Assembly: GCA_016786725.1 (NCBI GenBank)
Contig: JAEUVU010000001.1
Location: forward strand, 108,760-172,759
Length of the DNA stretch: 64,000 nucleotides
Source of the DNA: Ferruginibacter sp.
GTDB taxonomy: Bacteria > Bacteroidota > Bacteroidia > Chitinophagales > Chitinophagaceae
Direction of reading: 5' to 3'
Shown here: positions 49,688 to 57,925 of the stretch, one piece after another
Position numbering within the stretch: the stretch's first letter is position 1
How the letters are laid out: each line of letters begins with the position of its first letter
Notes under the pieces: generated by a model
What the model saw: only the letters and a program-made list of their open reading frames with translations
The model's database searches: none
Told to the model about the DNA's origin: nothing
Translations under genes and position numbers: made by a program

Positions 49688-50377
49688 ATGTATAAGCCCA
49701 TATCTGCAGTTTTAATTGTGCTGCTGCTTGCAGGCAATATTTATTTTTATCTGAAGAGCAGGGAAAAGCCTGCACCGGCAGCTGAAGAAAAAAGCAGGAT
49801 GATAAATAAAACTTCCGCAGTTTCCTTTACTGCAAAGTATGCTGTGGCTGCTTACAATTTAAAAAATGAAATGATAAGGGTTGACAGCAGCCGTAATGAC
49901 CTTGAACTGTATGCGGCAAAAAAGAAATGCAATACAAAATATGCTTTTGTAATTAACATGCGTATCCCTTCTTACAAAAAAAGGTTCTTTGTTTTCGATC
50001 TTAAAAAAGACAGCATTCTTGATTCCGGATACGTGGCGCATGGTACCGGTTCCGAAACCTTCCGTAACGAACTGATGTTTTCAAATGTGCCCGACAGCCG
50101 CTGCACATCTCTGGGAAAATATAAAATAGGAGCTTCTTATAAAGGCATGTACGGTTTTTCGTACCGCTTACATGGCCTGGACAGCACCAACAATAAAGCG
50201 CTTGAACGTGCTATTGTTTTACACGGTCATAGTTGCATACCGGCCAAAGCCTATGATGATTATCCGCTTTGTTTTAGCTATGGATGCCCCATGGTTTCTG
50301 TAAAATTCCTGCAGGTATTAAAAGGATATATTTCCAAACAGGGTAAAGAACCAATATTGCTTTCAATAATTTATTGA
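49688..50377 (+). CDS. Murein L,D-transpeptidase-like protein
   Basis: 229 residues from the ATG at 49688 (M-Y-K-P-I-S-A-V-L-I); an in-frame ATG at 49655 adds 11 residues. An N-terminal signal-anchor is followed by a YkuD-like domain: A-I-V-L-H-G-H-S-C (His 179, His 181) and S-Y-G-C-P-M-V-S with the catalytic Cys 200. These match the L,D-transpeptidase catalytic family variant common in Bacteroidota. It is expected to crosslink or edit peptidoglycan in the periplasm. Followed by a hairpin 23 bases after the stop. Confidence 0.85.
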   Translation: MYKPISAVLIVLLLAGNIYFYLKSREKPAPAAEEKSRMINKTSAVSFTAKYAVAAYNLKNEMIRVDSSRNDLELYAAKKKCNTKYAFVINMRIPSYKKRFFVFDLKKDSILDSGYVAHGTGSETFRNELMFSNVPDSRCTSLGKYKIGASYKGMYGFSYRLHGLDSTNNKALERAIVLHGHSCIPAKAYDDYPLCFSYGCPMVSVKFLQVLKGYISKQGKEPILLSIIY

Positions 50378-50400
50378 CAAGTTTTTTATACAAAAAATAA

Positions 50401-50451
50401 GCCTTAAAGCGCAATCCAACGTGTATAACGGCTGCTGCTTTAAGGCAATTT
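50401..50451 (+). terminator. Probable terminator of the L,D-transpeptidase-like gene
   Basis: A 10-base stem (50401-50410 with 50437-50446) 23 bases after the stop at 50377, followed by AATTTTT. The loop of 26 bases is long for a standard terminator. Confidence 0.5.
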
Positions 50452-50629
50452 TTCGGTAAGCAATTTCATTATTACTTTCCTATAACTTCAGAGTTTTTTA
50501 AAACCTTGTATCCAATATCATAAACCAAAGGTAAAATGCCGGTAAGTAAAAAAGCAGCGTTATTATACCTGAAAAATATACAGGTGAATATACCTGTTTG
50601 TAATTAATGAAATAATGACCACAAATTAA

Positions 50630-50653
50630 GCCGCCCATTAGAAAATGGGCGGC
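50630..50653. terminator. GC-rich hairpin in the gene-free stretch
   Basis: GCCGCCCATT (50630-50639) pairs perfectly with AATGGGCGGC (50644-50653) around a 4-base loop, followed by CTACTTTTA. It does not follow a nearby gene end directly, so it may terminate a short transcript that begins in this region. Confidence 0.45.
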
Positions 50654-50884
50654 CTACTTTTAGAAAACCCCTGGAACGTCCTGCCGGATATAATGAGTGT
50701 TGTTCAAACATTCAAACATTGAAGCAGGAACCCAAATGTATTGCAGTGCAATATTTTAATGTGATTAACAGCAGGTTAGCAATTAGCTGGTGTATTTATT
50801 TATCAAAGTGAAGAAATATGTGCAGATAAAAACACCGTTTTTCTACGGTTTTTAAAATCAGGTATATATACGTGGTTGTGTTAA

Positions 50885-51553
50885 CTAAAGGCCTATCTGG
50901 AAAAAACCATTTTTAATTGCAAAAATAACCAGGCCTGCAGTGTTGCGGCAGCCGGTTTTTTGCAGCAGGTTATTGCGGTGGCCCTCCACTGTGCGGGGGC
51001 TTAAAAAAAGGCGTTCACCAATCTCGATATTCGACAGCTCCTGGCAAAGCAGCGCCAGTATTTCAGCTTCCCTGCCGGTAATTTCTATAGAGATGTTGTT
51101 GAGGTTTTTAATACCGGCAGCTTTGTATTGCGATGTTTTACGCATGGCTTCCAGCATAGACTGGTTAAAATAAAAGCCATTTTTATAAGTGGCATTGATG
51201 GCTGTAACCAGTTCTTCAATCTCACAGTTTTTGGTAAGATAGCCGCAGGCGCCGGCTTCTATCATCTTGCCGATGAACCTTTCCTGGTTGTAGGTAGAAA
51301 GTACCAGCACTTTTATAGAAGGATATTTTTTTTGCAGTACAGTGTTCAGTTCTACACCGTTCATCTCCGGCATTTCCATATCTATTAAAGCAATATGGGG
51401 TAATGTATCGCCTGCTTCCAGCTGTTCAATAAATACTTTTCCATTCTCAGCTTCAGACATCAATGTAAAACCTTCAACTGATCGTATCAAAGCTGCAAGG
51501 CCGCTCCTGAACAGTTGCTGATCATCAATTAAGGAAATAAGTATCTTATCCAT
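50885..51553 (-). CDS. Response regulator, NarL/LuxR type
   Basis: 222 residues. Receiver domain residues ~1-120 with acidic pair D-D near residue 10, phospho-acceptor Asp 58 in L-I-D-M-E-M-P-E-M-N-G and Lys in Y-L-T-K-N. The C-terminal LuxR-type helix-turn-helix is G-R-E-A-E-I-L-A-L-L-C-Q-E-L-S and L-S-P-R-T-V-E-G-H-R-N-N-L-L. It starts 5 bases after the cognate histidine kinase gene, so it is the output of this three-gene sensory unit. Confidence 0.93.
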   Translation of the reverse strand: MDKILISLIDDQQLFRSGLAALIRSVEGFTLMSEAENGKVFIEQLEAGDTLPHIALIDMEMPEMNGVELNTVLQKKYPSIKVLVLSTYNQERFIGKMIEAGACGYLTKNCEIEELVTAINATYKNGFYFNQSMLEAMRKTSQYKAAGIKNLNNISIEITGREAEILALLCQELSNIEIGERLFLSPRTVEGHRNNLLQKTGCRNTAGLVIFAIKNGFFQIGL

Positions 51554-51558
51554 ATTGC

Positions 51559-52335
51559 TTAAACCATTTTGGCCGGTACTGTTATTTTAATAAAAAACCC
51601 TTTTGCTGCAACAGGCATTTCGCTTGTTGCATTGATCATCCTTAACCTGGCTTCCACATTCTGCATGCCCATGCCGCTTTTTTTATCCCTGCCGGCACTT
51701 AATCCTTTTCCATCATCCTGGTAAGTGATGATGTAGTAGCTGTTTTCTTCAAAGCACTTCACCAGGATATTGGATGCGCCTGCATGTTTAACGGTATTGG
51801 TCAATAGTTCCTGTATGATGCGGTATAAAGCCAGGGAAGTTTGCTCATCAAAGCTATTTATTTTTTCGCCCGGCTCATTTTCAAAATTTACTTTAACCAG
51901 CCCTGCAGCATTAAAATTATCAAACAGTTCGTGCAGTGTATTTTCAAGGCCGAACAGGGCAAGCCCCGGGGGCGATAAACTATGAGAGATGTTGCGTACG
52001 GTTGTGATGATATTATCTATAAGCGGTTTAAATGCCGGTTTATCAGCCGTTGTTTCAACAGCCTGGCTCATGATCATTTTTAAGTTTGACAAGGATGCAC
52101 CTACATCATCATGCAGGTCGCGGCCAATACGTTTCCGTTCATCTTCCTGAGACAGCAATGTTGCATGCAACAACTGTTCGCTATGTTCAAGCTCTGCCTT
52201 TTGCATGGCTGCTTTTTGCTGGTTTATCCGGCGCTGGTAGCGTATAAAAAAGAAAATAAAAGAGGCCGCCAGGATAAAGGTGCCGCAAACTGCAAATACA
52301 ATCAATAAAAAAATATCCTCTGTTAGTTTTTGCAT
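51559..52335 (-). CDS. Sensor histidine kinase, HisKA_3 type
   Basis: 258 residues from the ATG at 52335; this start lies inside the last codons of the upstream membrane-protein gene (13-base overlap), which indicates translational coupling. One membrane segment (I-F-L-L-I-V-F-A-V-C-G-T-F-I-L-A-A-S-F-I) is followed by the dimerisation helix with E-R-K-R-I-G-R-D-L-H-D-D-V-G (His 75) and the ATPase motifs N-T-V-K-H-A and D-D-G-K-G-L. It has no sensing domain of its own, so the upstream six-helix protein may sense for it. The response regulator follows 5 bases later. Confidence 0.92.
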   Translation of the reverse strand: MQKLTEDIFLLIVFAVCGTFILAASFIFFFIRYQRRINQQKAAMQKAELEHSEQLLHATLLSQEDERKRIGRDLHDDVGASLSNLKMIMSQAVETTADKPAFKPLIDNIITTVRNISHSLSPPGLALFGLENTLHELFDNFNAAGLVKVNFENEPGEKINSFDEQTSLALYRIIQELLTNTVKHAGASNILVKCFEENSYYIITYQDDGKGLSAGRDKKSGMGMQNVEARLRMINATSEMPVAAKGFFIKITVPAKMV

Positions 52336-52961
52336 TTTATAAAGCCGATTGAAAAGAATAAATACATTATCACAAACAATGCTGCATGTATATTCCAAAT
52401 GATTAAAAAATTTGTCAATGATACTTTATAGGTAATCAAATTCGAAAAAATGAAAAGAATAAATGAGCCTGAAAAATAAAGGAATATGCCGGCATTAATA
52501 TAAAAGGCCGACAATGTGAGAGGCTTTAACTCTAATGCGGCAATTTTAGCAAAATAATTCAGGGCAAACAGCATACAGATAATACTCTCAGCATATCTTG
52601 TATAACTGCTGTATGTATAAATGCTTTGAAAAAATAAGGCATTTATTATACAAATTACAAGGAATGTAATCTGCAAAAAGTTATACCAACTCTTTTTTTT
52701 ATTTGTATTCAATGTGTACTTGTAAAACAAAATCAGCATTAACCCTTCAACAAGTGTAAATAAGTGAACTAATGGCAGATTATTCAAATGATATACCCTT
52801 GCTATAATAGTTGCTGCTGTATTAATTAATGCGGCTAAAACAAGATAATACCATATTACTTTTATGTTAAAAGGTAAGGCTTTGAATTTTATTAAGCCAA
52901 CTATTATGGGAATAAGGATACATAAAGGAGCAATAATTGAATTAAATGATTTCCAAAACAT
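52323..52961 (-). CDS. Six-helix membrane protein ahead of a histidine kinase
   Basis: 212 residues with about six membrane helices (S-I-I-A-P-L-C-I-L-I-P-I-I-V-G-L, Y-Y-L-V-L-A-A-L-I-N-T-A, L-F-T-L-V-E-G-L-M-L-I-L-F, F-L-V-I-C-I-I-N-A-L-F, F-L-Y-F-S-G-S-F-I-L-F-I-F and F-L-I-I-W-N-I-H-A-A-L-F-V-I-M-Y). No enzymatic motif. Its stop codon overlaps the start of the histidine-kinase gene by 13 bases, a strong sign of a working pair. It is a plausible sensor or modulator of the kinase; that role is inference. Confidence 0.8.
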   Translation of the reverse strand: MFWKSFNSIIAPLCILIPIIVGLIKFKALPFNIKVIWYYLVLAALINTAATIIARVYHLNNLPLVHLFTLVEGLMLILFYKYTLNTNKKKSWYNFLQITFLVICIINALFFQSIYTYSSYTRYAESIICMLFALNYFAKIAALELKPLTLSAFYINAGIFLYFSGSFILFIFSNLITYKVSLTNFLIIWNIHAALFVIMYLFFSIGFIKCKN

Positions 52962-53015
52962 AGTGCTTACTTATGCTGTTGCAATATTAAACTAAATACA
53001 GCTTTCCGTAAAAAT

Positions 53016-53047
53016 AAAAAAGCAGTTCATAATTGAACTGCTTTTTT
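53016..53047 (-). terminator. Intrinsic terminator after the 53069-54016 gene
   Basis: AAAAAAGCAGTTCA (53016-53029) pairs with TGAACTGCTTTTTT (53034-53047) around TAAT. On the minus strand the stem ends 22 bases after the stop at 53069 and has a U-tract. Confidence 0.85.
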
Positions 53048-53068
53048 ATTTAGTTTTAAAATGAAGTA

Positions 53069-54016
53069 TTAAGAAGAGTATTTATCATTAAGATGAGCAA
53101 ACACTTCGTTATACAATTTCAATACCTGCGGATTATTGCCATCTTCAATTGCTTGTAAGCAAGGTTTTAAATAATTACCGTAAAGGTCTTTGTAAATTTC
53201 TTCTTTGTTCTCATGCTTGTTAATAGCAGAAACTATTACGGGCGAACTGTGGTAATACATTTCTACCAAATGGCCGTTTTCAGTCTGCCACAAATCTTCC
53301 CTAAAAGAACGTAAAATATTTAATTCTGTTTCATCATTATTTTTAAAAAGAGTATCAACGATTTTGGTAGATATACATAAGCCATCACCACCGTCACACA
53401 TTTGTGGACACGGGCTTGTAAAATCCATCCAGATATTTAAATTTTTATTCTCTGCATCAAAAGCTTCCAAAACCGGATGAATCCCTTTACTGAATTCGCC
53501 CTCAGTTGGGGAATATCCTAAATTGAATTGCAGTGTGTCTGTTTCAGGATTATTGATAAATGTATTCAATTTATTAACGCCCCAAAAATCACCCCTATGT
53601 ATGGTTTTGATATTTTGTTCAGGATTTAAAGTATGTTCATGTTTAACATGGTTAAAAAGTATTTTCCAGGTTTCTTCTAACGGAACCTGTACTCCCGTAT
53701 GCAGAAAATACCCATCCTCCTGTATCATAATGTTAGGCAGGTTGCTTTTTGGCGAAGCCATGTTTTCACTGCAAGGCATTAAAACCAAGCAGGTTTCTGG
53801 CTTTGCTAAATCCTGTATTCCATACATAAAACGAATTCCCGTAACACCGTTTTCATTCAATATGTACGAAAGCAATTCTTTTAAAATTTTAAAGGATGAA
53901 ACCTTTTCATGGAAATGATTTTTAAAATTCTGTAATAAAAAATCTTTTTGCCCGCTTGAAATCATTTGCCCTACATCAGCAGGTTTTGTTTGCACTTGGG
54001 AGATGTTTTTTTGCAT
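53069..54016 (-). CDS. Two copies of an uncharacterised domain, one ending DFxxPCPQxCD
   Basis: 315 residues, no signal peptide. Two related segments are visible. Copy 1 (about residues 42-90): S-F-K-I-L-K-E-L-L, G-V-T-G-I-R-F-M-Y-G-I and L-V-L-M-P. Copy 2 (about residues 142-210): F-W-G-V-N-K-L-N-T-F, L-Q-F-N-L-G-Y, V-L-E-A-F-D-A-E-N, then W-M-D-F-T-S-P-C-P-Q-M-C-D with Cys 203 and Cys 207. The neighbouring gene at 54118-54528 encodes one copy with the same ending. The last ~100 residues are helical and charged. Each gene has its own terminator. I do not know a named family; function unknown. Confidence 0.7.
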   Translation of the reverse strand: MQKNISQVQTKPADVGQMISSGQKDFLLQNFKNHFHEKVSSFKILKELLSYILNENGVTGIRFMYGIQDLAKPETCLVLMPCSENMASPKSNLPNIMIQEDGYFLHTGVQVPLEETWKILFNHVKHEHTLNPEQNIKTIHRGDFWGVNKLNTFINNPETDTLQFNLGYSPTEGEFSKGIHPVLEAFDAENKNLNIWMDFTSPCPQMCDGGDGLCISTKIVDTLFKNNDETELNILRSFREDLWQTENGHLVEMYYHSSPVIVSAINKHENKEEIYKDLYGNYLKPCLQAIEDGNNPQVLKLYNEVFAHLNDKYSS

Positions 54017-54062
54017 AATTTTTAATTTAGATTTTGAGAAGATATCGTAATATGCAAAAAAA

Positions 54063-54095
54063 AACGAATAAATAAAATGTATTTATTTATTCGTT
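54063..54095 (-). terminator. Intrinsic terminator after the 54118-54528 gene
   Basis: AACGAATAAATAAA (54063-54076) pairs with TTTATTTATTCGTT (54082-54095) around a 5-base loop, with an A-run at 54056-54062 giving a U-tract on the minus strand. It lies 22 bases after the stop at 54118. Confidence 0.8.
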
Positions 54096-54117
54096 CCGCA
54101 AACTCATTTTAATCGAA

Positions 54118-54528
54118 TTAGTCCTCAAATAAAGGGCTGTCAATATCGCAAAGCTGAGGGCAGGGTGTTGAAAAATCATAAATACTGCTCTGCTCCACAA
54201 AGCCCCCTGAGCCATCAGGTACTTCGGTGCTTAAAACATCCAGGTTATTTGCATCAACCGGTACCAGCACCAGCTTTAAGGTTGATACATCTGTACTGTT
54301 GGCCATACCCAGGTAAGCCCTTACTGAAGTGCATTTGGTAAAATCGGCCAGCGATGCAATATCTTCCATCGGGATATTAAAGGCCCTGATATAGTTAGGA
54401 TCAGGATCAATACCTGAAATATAAGTACGCCAGTTGGCTGTGTAGCCTGTTCCTACCGATTCAGGAATGCCTGGACTTGGTACATTGTCTGTTAAGGTGG
54501 TTTCACCGGAAATTGTTTGGTTGTTCAT
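54118..54528 (-). CDS. Single-copy DFxxPCPQxCD-domain protein
   Basis: 136 residues, no signal peptide, acidic. After a Thr/Pro-rich start it has F-N-I-P-M-E-D-I-A-S-L, C-T-S-V-R-A-Y-L-G-M, L-K-L-V-L-V-P-V-D-A-N-N and finally Y-D-F-S-T-P-C-P-Q-L-C-D with Cys 123 and Cys 127 near the C-terminus. The same motif order occurs in the larger neighbour. The C-x-x-x-C could bind metal, form a disulfide or be a modification site; this is inference. The family resembles small uncharacterised Bacteroidota proteins with 'R-x-Y-x-G ... L-V-L-V-x-x-D ... P-C-P-x-x-C'. Confidence 0.75.
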   Translation of the reverse strand: MNNQTISGETTLTDNVPSPGIPESVGTGYTANWRTYISGIDPDPNYIRAFNIPMEDIASLADFTKCTSVRAYLGMANSTDVSTLKLVLVPVDANNLDVLSTEVPDGSGGFVEQSSIYDFSTPCPQLCDIDSPLFED

Positions 54529-54669
54529 GATGTTTTTTTTTTGGATTGTTTAAAATTTGTTACTTAAGAAAGGTAATAACGCATAAATTTCTAATTTATT
54601 ATGGCTGCGCCTGGCCTGGGTAAACTGCATTTACCCTTTGCTATTTCAGCAATTTTATAAGGGGATATA

Positions 54670-55431
54670 TTAGAGAGCTATTTCTACTCCTGTACTGAAA
54701 TTATAAGTGTCTGTAACAATGCCTGCCGGGGGAGAAGCATCGTATTGGTAATTCCAGTTGATGGCAACGGCTACTTTTTTTGCAGCCTTTACCTTTAACG
54801 AACTCTGGTTAAGCAACCGGTAATCGCCCACATCAAACAACACGGGCTGGTAATAAGTAGTTGTAGTAAGTTCTGTTTGCTTATTGGGTATATAAGTAAT
54901 GGACAGGTAACTGCTGAGGCGCCAGTCACGTATCAGTTGCGGATTTTGTTTTTCCTTTTCTATTTCATACATGGGTAAGGTACCGGCATACATGCGTAAT
55001 TTTTCGGAGCCCAGTATTTTAAATCTTGGCCCGGCGCCAAAAAGATACCGGTACTGCAGTTTGGTTACCACATTTTGCTGTACCTGTGTAAAGGCTTCCA
55101 GCCGAACCACTTGGGTGAGTTTGTAATTATAGCGGAAGTGCAGGAAGCCATGATCAACAAAAGCCTGATTATCGCCTTTTAAAAAACCATAGCCACCCAA
55201 AAAAAGATACAGGCTTTTTTTAGACTTGTATTGTACATGTGCATGGGCATTTACTGCAAACACTTTTTGCCCGAAATTACTCAACGAAAAGTTGCCGCCC
55301 AGCGTACCTGCCCAGCCTGTAGTATCGGTTTGGTAGCGCTGGCTTTCCATATTCACAATCTGCGCTGTACATTTTTGTGCGGCTGAAAAGAAGAACAGTG
55401 CAGGCAGCAGGTGCCGGTAATACTTTCTCAT
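54670..55431 (-). CDS. DUF481-like outer-membrane protein
   Basis: 253 residues from the ATG at 55431 (M-R-K-Y-Y-R-H-L-L-P-A-L-F-F-F-S-A-A), which opens on a signal peptide; an in-frame ATG at 55503 adds a weak leader. The mature protein has amphipathic strands typical of DUF481 (YdiY-like) barrels: F-L-G-G-Y-G-F-L-K-G-D, L-E-A-F-T-Q-V-Q-Q-N, L-F-G-A-G-P-R-F-K-I, S-S-Y-L-S-I-T-Y and an N-F-S-T-G-V-E-I-A-L end. Role in envelope unknown. Divergent from the following gene. Confidence 0.75.
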   Translation of the reverse strand: MRKYYRHLLPALFFFSAAQKCTAQIVNMESQRYQTDTTGWAGTLGGNFSLSNFGQKVFAVNAHAHVQYKSKKSLYLFLGGYGFLKGDNQAFVDHGFLHFRYNYKLTQVVRLEAFTQVQQNVVTKLQYRYLFGAGPRFKILGSEKLRMYAGTLPMYEIEKEKQNPQLIRDWRLSSYLSITYIPNKQTELTTTTYYQPVLFDVGDYRLLNQSSLKVKAAKKVAVAINWNYQYDASPPAGIVTDTYNFSTGVEIAL

Positions 55432-55556
55432 ATTTTGGCAGATTAATTTGGTTACAATATAACTGCATTTTTCAATTTTGAGGCGGTTGTTCAGTAGATG
55501 CAATGGAGTTTTATTGTATTGAAATCTGCCTTATCTTTAGAAAAACTACCGAAACT

Positions 55557-56465
55557 ATGTTCAGGCAACTCCTTTTGGCAGCAGCCGGCTCTTTTTTGTA
55601 CATGCCTTTTTGTGCGGCTCAAAAAAAAGGTATGCTTCCTTTAACAGGTATGCAATACTACAACGAAGGCATCTGGTCAAATTCAATTGCAGTTAAGATA
55701 AACGGAGAACAGTTGTATGGTAACAGGATACCCCTGGCCAGGGAAATAGAAATAAGCCTGCAGCAACCCACCGGTTTTGTGGCCGACAAGAAAAAAAATA
55801 TTTTTATAGGGGCCGAGTATTCACTCATATCTTCAAAAGGGGAAGTGTTAAGGAACATCCCCAACCTGTTATTTCAAAACGAGGCCAAAGGATTTGCCCC
55901 TAAAGACCAGAAGCAGGTATCTTTAAAATTTGGCATTGCCGAAGGGGTGATACAACCCAATTCCAAAGCCATTGTGAGGATACGGGTGTTTGACCTGAAA
56001 GGAAAAAAACAATTGCGGCTTGATTATCCCGTCAGCATTTCTTATCCTAAAGAAGCAATCTATTTTACCAAATCAGTTCAAACGATTAAAACCCCGCCCG
56101 GATCAATGTTGATGACTACAGAACTGAAACCCAAAAGCCTTGCTTTTTCGTTGGATACAACAGTAAAGGCCGAAACAAAAATGGCCTACCTGAGTATGGA
56201 TATTTCAAAAATAGCCGGGGCCGATGTGGTGGGCATGTTACAGGGCAAAGATTATTTTTGGGTGTACGATACCAGCTACCGGGAGGTAAAGATTAAAGAA
56301 ACACTCTTAAAAAAAGTAGGGGGAGCAATGGAAGGAGGCAATGTAAATTCTACTGTTAAAATTCCTTTTCGGTTAAAAACTGATAAAACAAAAGGCTACA
56401 CCATACGGTACCGGTGGGAAAGCGCCGATAAAAGACAGGTGATGGATATTGTGGTGGTGAACTGA
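55557..56465 (+). CDS. Secreted protein of unknown function
   Basis: 302 residues from the ATG at 55557 (M-F-R-Q-L-L-L-A-A-A-G-S-F-L-Y-M-P-F-C-A-A-Q); the in-frame ATG at 55503 lies before this signal. The mature protein is beta-rich with Ig-like spacing (F-V-A-D-K-K-K-N-I-F-I-G-A-E-Y-S, A-I-V-R-I-R-V-F-D-L-K-G, G-Y-T-I-R-Y-R-W-E-S-A). No catalytic motif. Divergent promoters shared with the DUF481 gene lie in the 125 bases before it. Confidence 0.65.
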   Translation: MFRQLLLAAAGSFLYMPFCAAQKKGMLPLTGMQYYNEGIWSNSIAVKINGEQLYGNRIPLAREIEISLQQPTGFVADKKKNIFIGAEYSLISSKGEVLRNIPNLLFQNEAKGFAPKDQKQVSLKFGIAEGVIQPNSKAIVRIRVFDLKGKKQLRLDYPVSISYPKEAIYFTKSVQTIKTPPGSMLMTTELKPKSLAFSLDTTVKAETKMAYLSMDISKIAGADVVGMLQGKDYFWVYDTSYREVKIKETLLKKVGGAMEGGNVNSTVKIPFRLKTDKTKGYTIRYRWESADKRQVMDIVVVN

Positions 56466-56554
56466 TTGTTTTTTACACCTTGTTAAATGTAGCAGGATAT
56501 TTGCTGTAACTTGCGTGTTTAAAAAACTTTAATCCTTTTAAATTGATAGTACAA

Positions 56555-57043
56555 ATGAAAACCGTTTTCCTTGTTCTGGCTTTTGGTATTGCCACAAAAT
56601 TGGTTAATGCACAATTAACTGCCACACCGGTTTGCCCTCCTTTTACAGTTGATGTGCTTGCCGGCAGCGTAAATGAGTTGGTTCCCAAATCGGCCATTGT
56701 TGAAATAAAAACCAAATTTCCCTGCTTTAGCAGCATCATTGAAAAAGATTCAGTAACCGTATGTGCCGGGGTTTTTTATCCAGATAAATTTATCAATTTT
56801 TATACCGGCAGGCAATATATAGAGATTGGCGAAAAGTTTAAAGGCAAATTAACGCCTGCCTTGTTAGGAACTGCCCGTGGCAACTTGTTTAATACACTCG
56901 GCCATCCTAAATTAAAAGACCCCGCCTGGGATGCCTACCAGATGGCTTACGGCACATTGATTTTATATTATAATGCTGCCGGAAAAATTAATAAGATACA
57001 GATGTGCGCCAGGGGTACAGATGCAATAAAACTTTGCCAGTAG
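56555..57043 (+). CDS. Small secreted protein of unknown function
   Basis: 162 residues from the ATG at 56555 (M-K-T-V-F-L-V-L-A-F-G-I-A-T-K-L-V-N-A-Q). The mature protein has several Cys residues (V-C-P-P-F, F-P-C-F-S, V-C-A-G-V, M-C-A-R-G), suggesting disulfides, and a conserved-looking G-R-Q-Y-I-E-I-G-E. I do not recognise a family. It starts 89 bases after the previous gene and ends at a bidirectional terminator. Confidence 0.6.
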   Translation: MKTVFLVLAFGIATKLVNAQLTATPVCPPFTVDVLAGSVNELVPKSAIVEIKTKFPCFSSIIEKDSVTVCAGVFYPDKFINFYTGRQYIEIGEKFKGKLTPALLGTARGNLFNTLGHPKLKDPAWDAYQMAYGTLILYYNAAGKINKIQMCARGTDAIKLCQ

Positions 57044-57051
57044 AATAAAAA

Positions 57052-57080
57052 AATGGCAGTAACACCAGGTTACTGCCATT
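57052..57080. terminator. Bidirectional hairpin terminator
   Basis: AATGGCAGTAAC (57052-57063) pairs perfectly with GTTACTGCCATT (57069-57080) around ACCAG. It lies 8 bases after the stop at 57043 and 14 bases from the stop of the convergent DUF2911-TPR gene, with A/T runs on both sides. Confidence 0.85.
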
Positions 57081-57094
57081 GAGAAAAAAATAAA

Positions 57095-57925
57095 TTACAA
57101 TCCTGCAATCAGGTCATTAGCCATCTTCACGTAATCATCGTTTTTAGCTTTGGTAGCAAGTTCTATCGTGGTATTGGCTGCTGCTTTGGCTGCTGCTTTA
57201 TCGCCCTGCTTTGCATGAATGCGTGCTTTAAGCATATACATCCAGAATGCTTCTTTATTGGCTTCAACAGCTTTGTTAACCCAGCTTAAAGCCTGGTTAA
57301 GGTCTTTACCATTATCATAGTAATAAGATGCAGCAGCAAAGTATGGCTTGTTATCTTTATTCATCACATTGTCTATCTGCTTCATTACTTTGGCATCGGT
57401 GCCTGTGGTAACCGCAAATTGTACATAAGTATTCTCCCACATCATTTCTACATTGCAGCTGCTGCCGGTAATATCTGCAAAATTGATGGTGAAGTTTTCA
57501 ACCGTAAAAGGGGTTTTAACTACATCTGCCTGAACCCTTACCACATCGTTCTCCTGCTTATAGGCGCTGGGTGAGTTTACAGTAACATCTTTAGATATGA
57601 TGATTGTCCATTTACCTGCATCAGGGATAGTAAGCAAACCATATTTGCCTGCTTTTACTTCGGTACCGCCAATGGTTACATCATCGCTGAAGGTGAGGGT
57701 GGTGGCGGCATTAGCCCCCGTGCGCCAAACCTTTCCAAAAGGAACCAGGTCGCCCATAATTTTCCTGCCTTTTTTTGCAGGGCGGCTGTAACTCAGTTCA
57801 ATTGACCCCAAAGCAAAGTTTTGCTTCACAGTTTGAGTAGGCGACGGCTGCGGTGTAGTTAATGTTTGTGCGTTGGCCAATGATAATAAAAACATGGCCT
57901 GTAAAAAGAAAAGGAATTTTTTCAT
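57095..57925 (-). CDS. Secreted DUF2911-TPR protein
   Basis: 276 residues with a signal peptide (M-K-K-F-L-F-F-L-Q-A-M-F-L-L-S-L-A-N-A-Q). The DUF2911 domain (residues ~35-170) has S-I-E-L-S-Y-S-R-P-A-K-K-G-R, K-V-W-R-T-G-A-N-A-A-T and K-A-G-K-Y-G-L-L. The C-terminal ~100 residues have TPR-like helices (A-A-S-Y-Y-Y-D-N-G-K-D-L-N-Q-A-L-S-W-V-N-K-A). It is the second DUF2911 protein of the window. Biochemical role unknown. Transcribed alone. Confidence 0.88.
   Translation of the reverse strand: MKKFLFFLQAMFLLSLANAQTLTTPQPSPTQTVKQNFALGSIELSYSRPAKKGRKIMGDLVPFGKVWRTGANAATTLTFSDDVTIGGTEVKAGKYGLLTIPDAGKWTIIISKDVTVNSPSAYKQENDVVRVQADVVKTPFTVENFTINFADITGSSCNVEMMWENTYVQFAVTTGTDAKVMKQIDNVMNKDNKPYFAAASYYYDNGKDLNQALSWVNKAVEANKEAFWMYMLKARIHAKQGDKAAAKAAANTTIELATKAKNDDYVKMANDLIAGL

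Larger units (their letters stand above)
50378..50884. other. 507-base gene-free stretch with several hairpins
   Basis: No convincing gene. It contains a stem GCCTTAAAGC/GCTTTAAGGC (50401-50410 with 50437-50446), an alternating ACCTG/CAGGT/ACCTG set near 50568-50596 that can form two exclusive stems, a strong stem GCCGCCCATT/AATGGGCGGC (50630-50653) and a small ACCGT/ACGGT stem (50834-50849) near the end of the response-regulator gene. A tandem CAAACATT lies near 50704. It may hold terminators and an uncharacterised small RNA. Confidence 0.45.
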
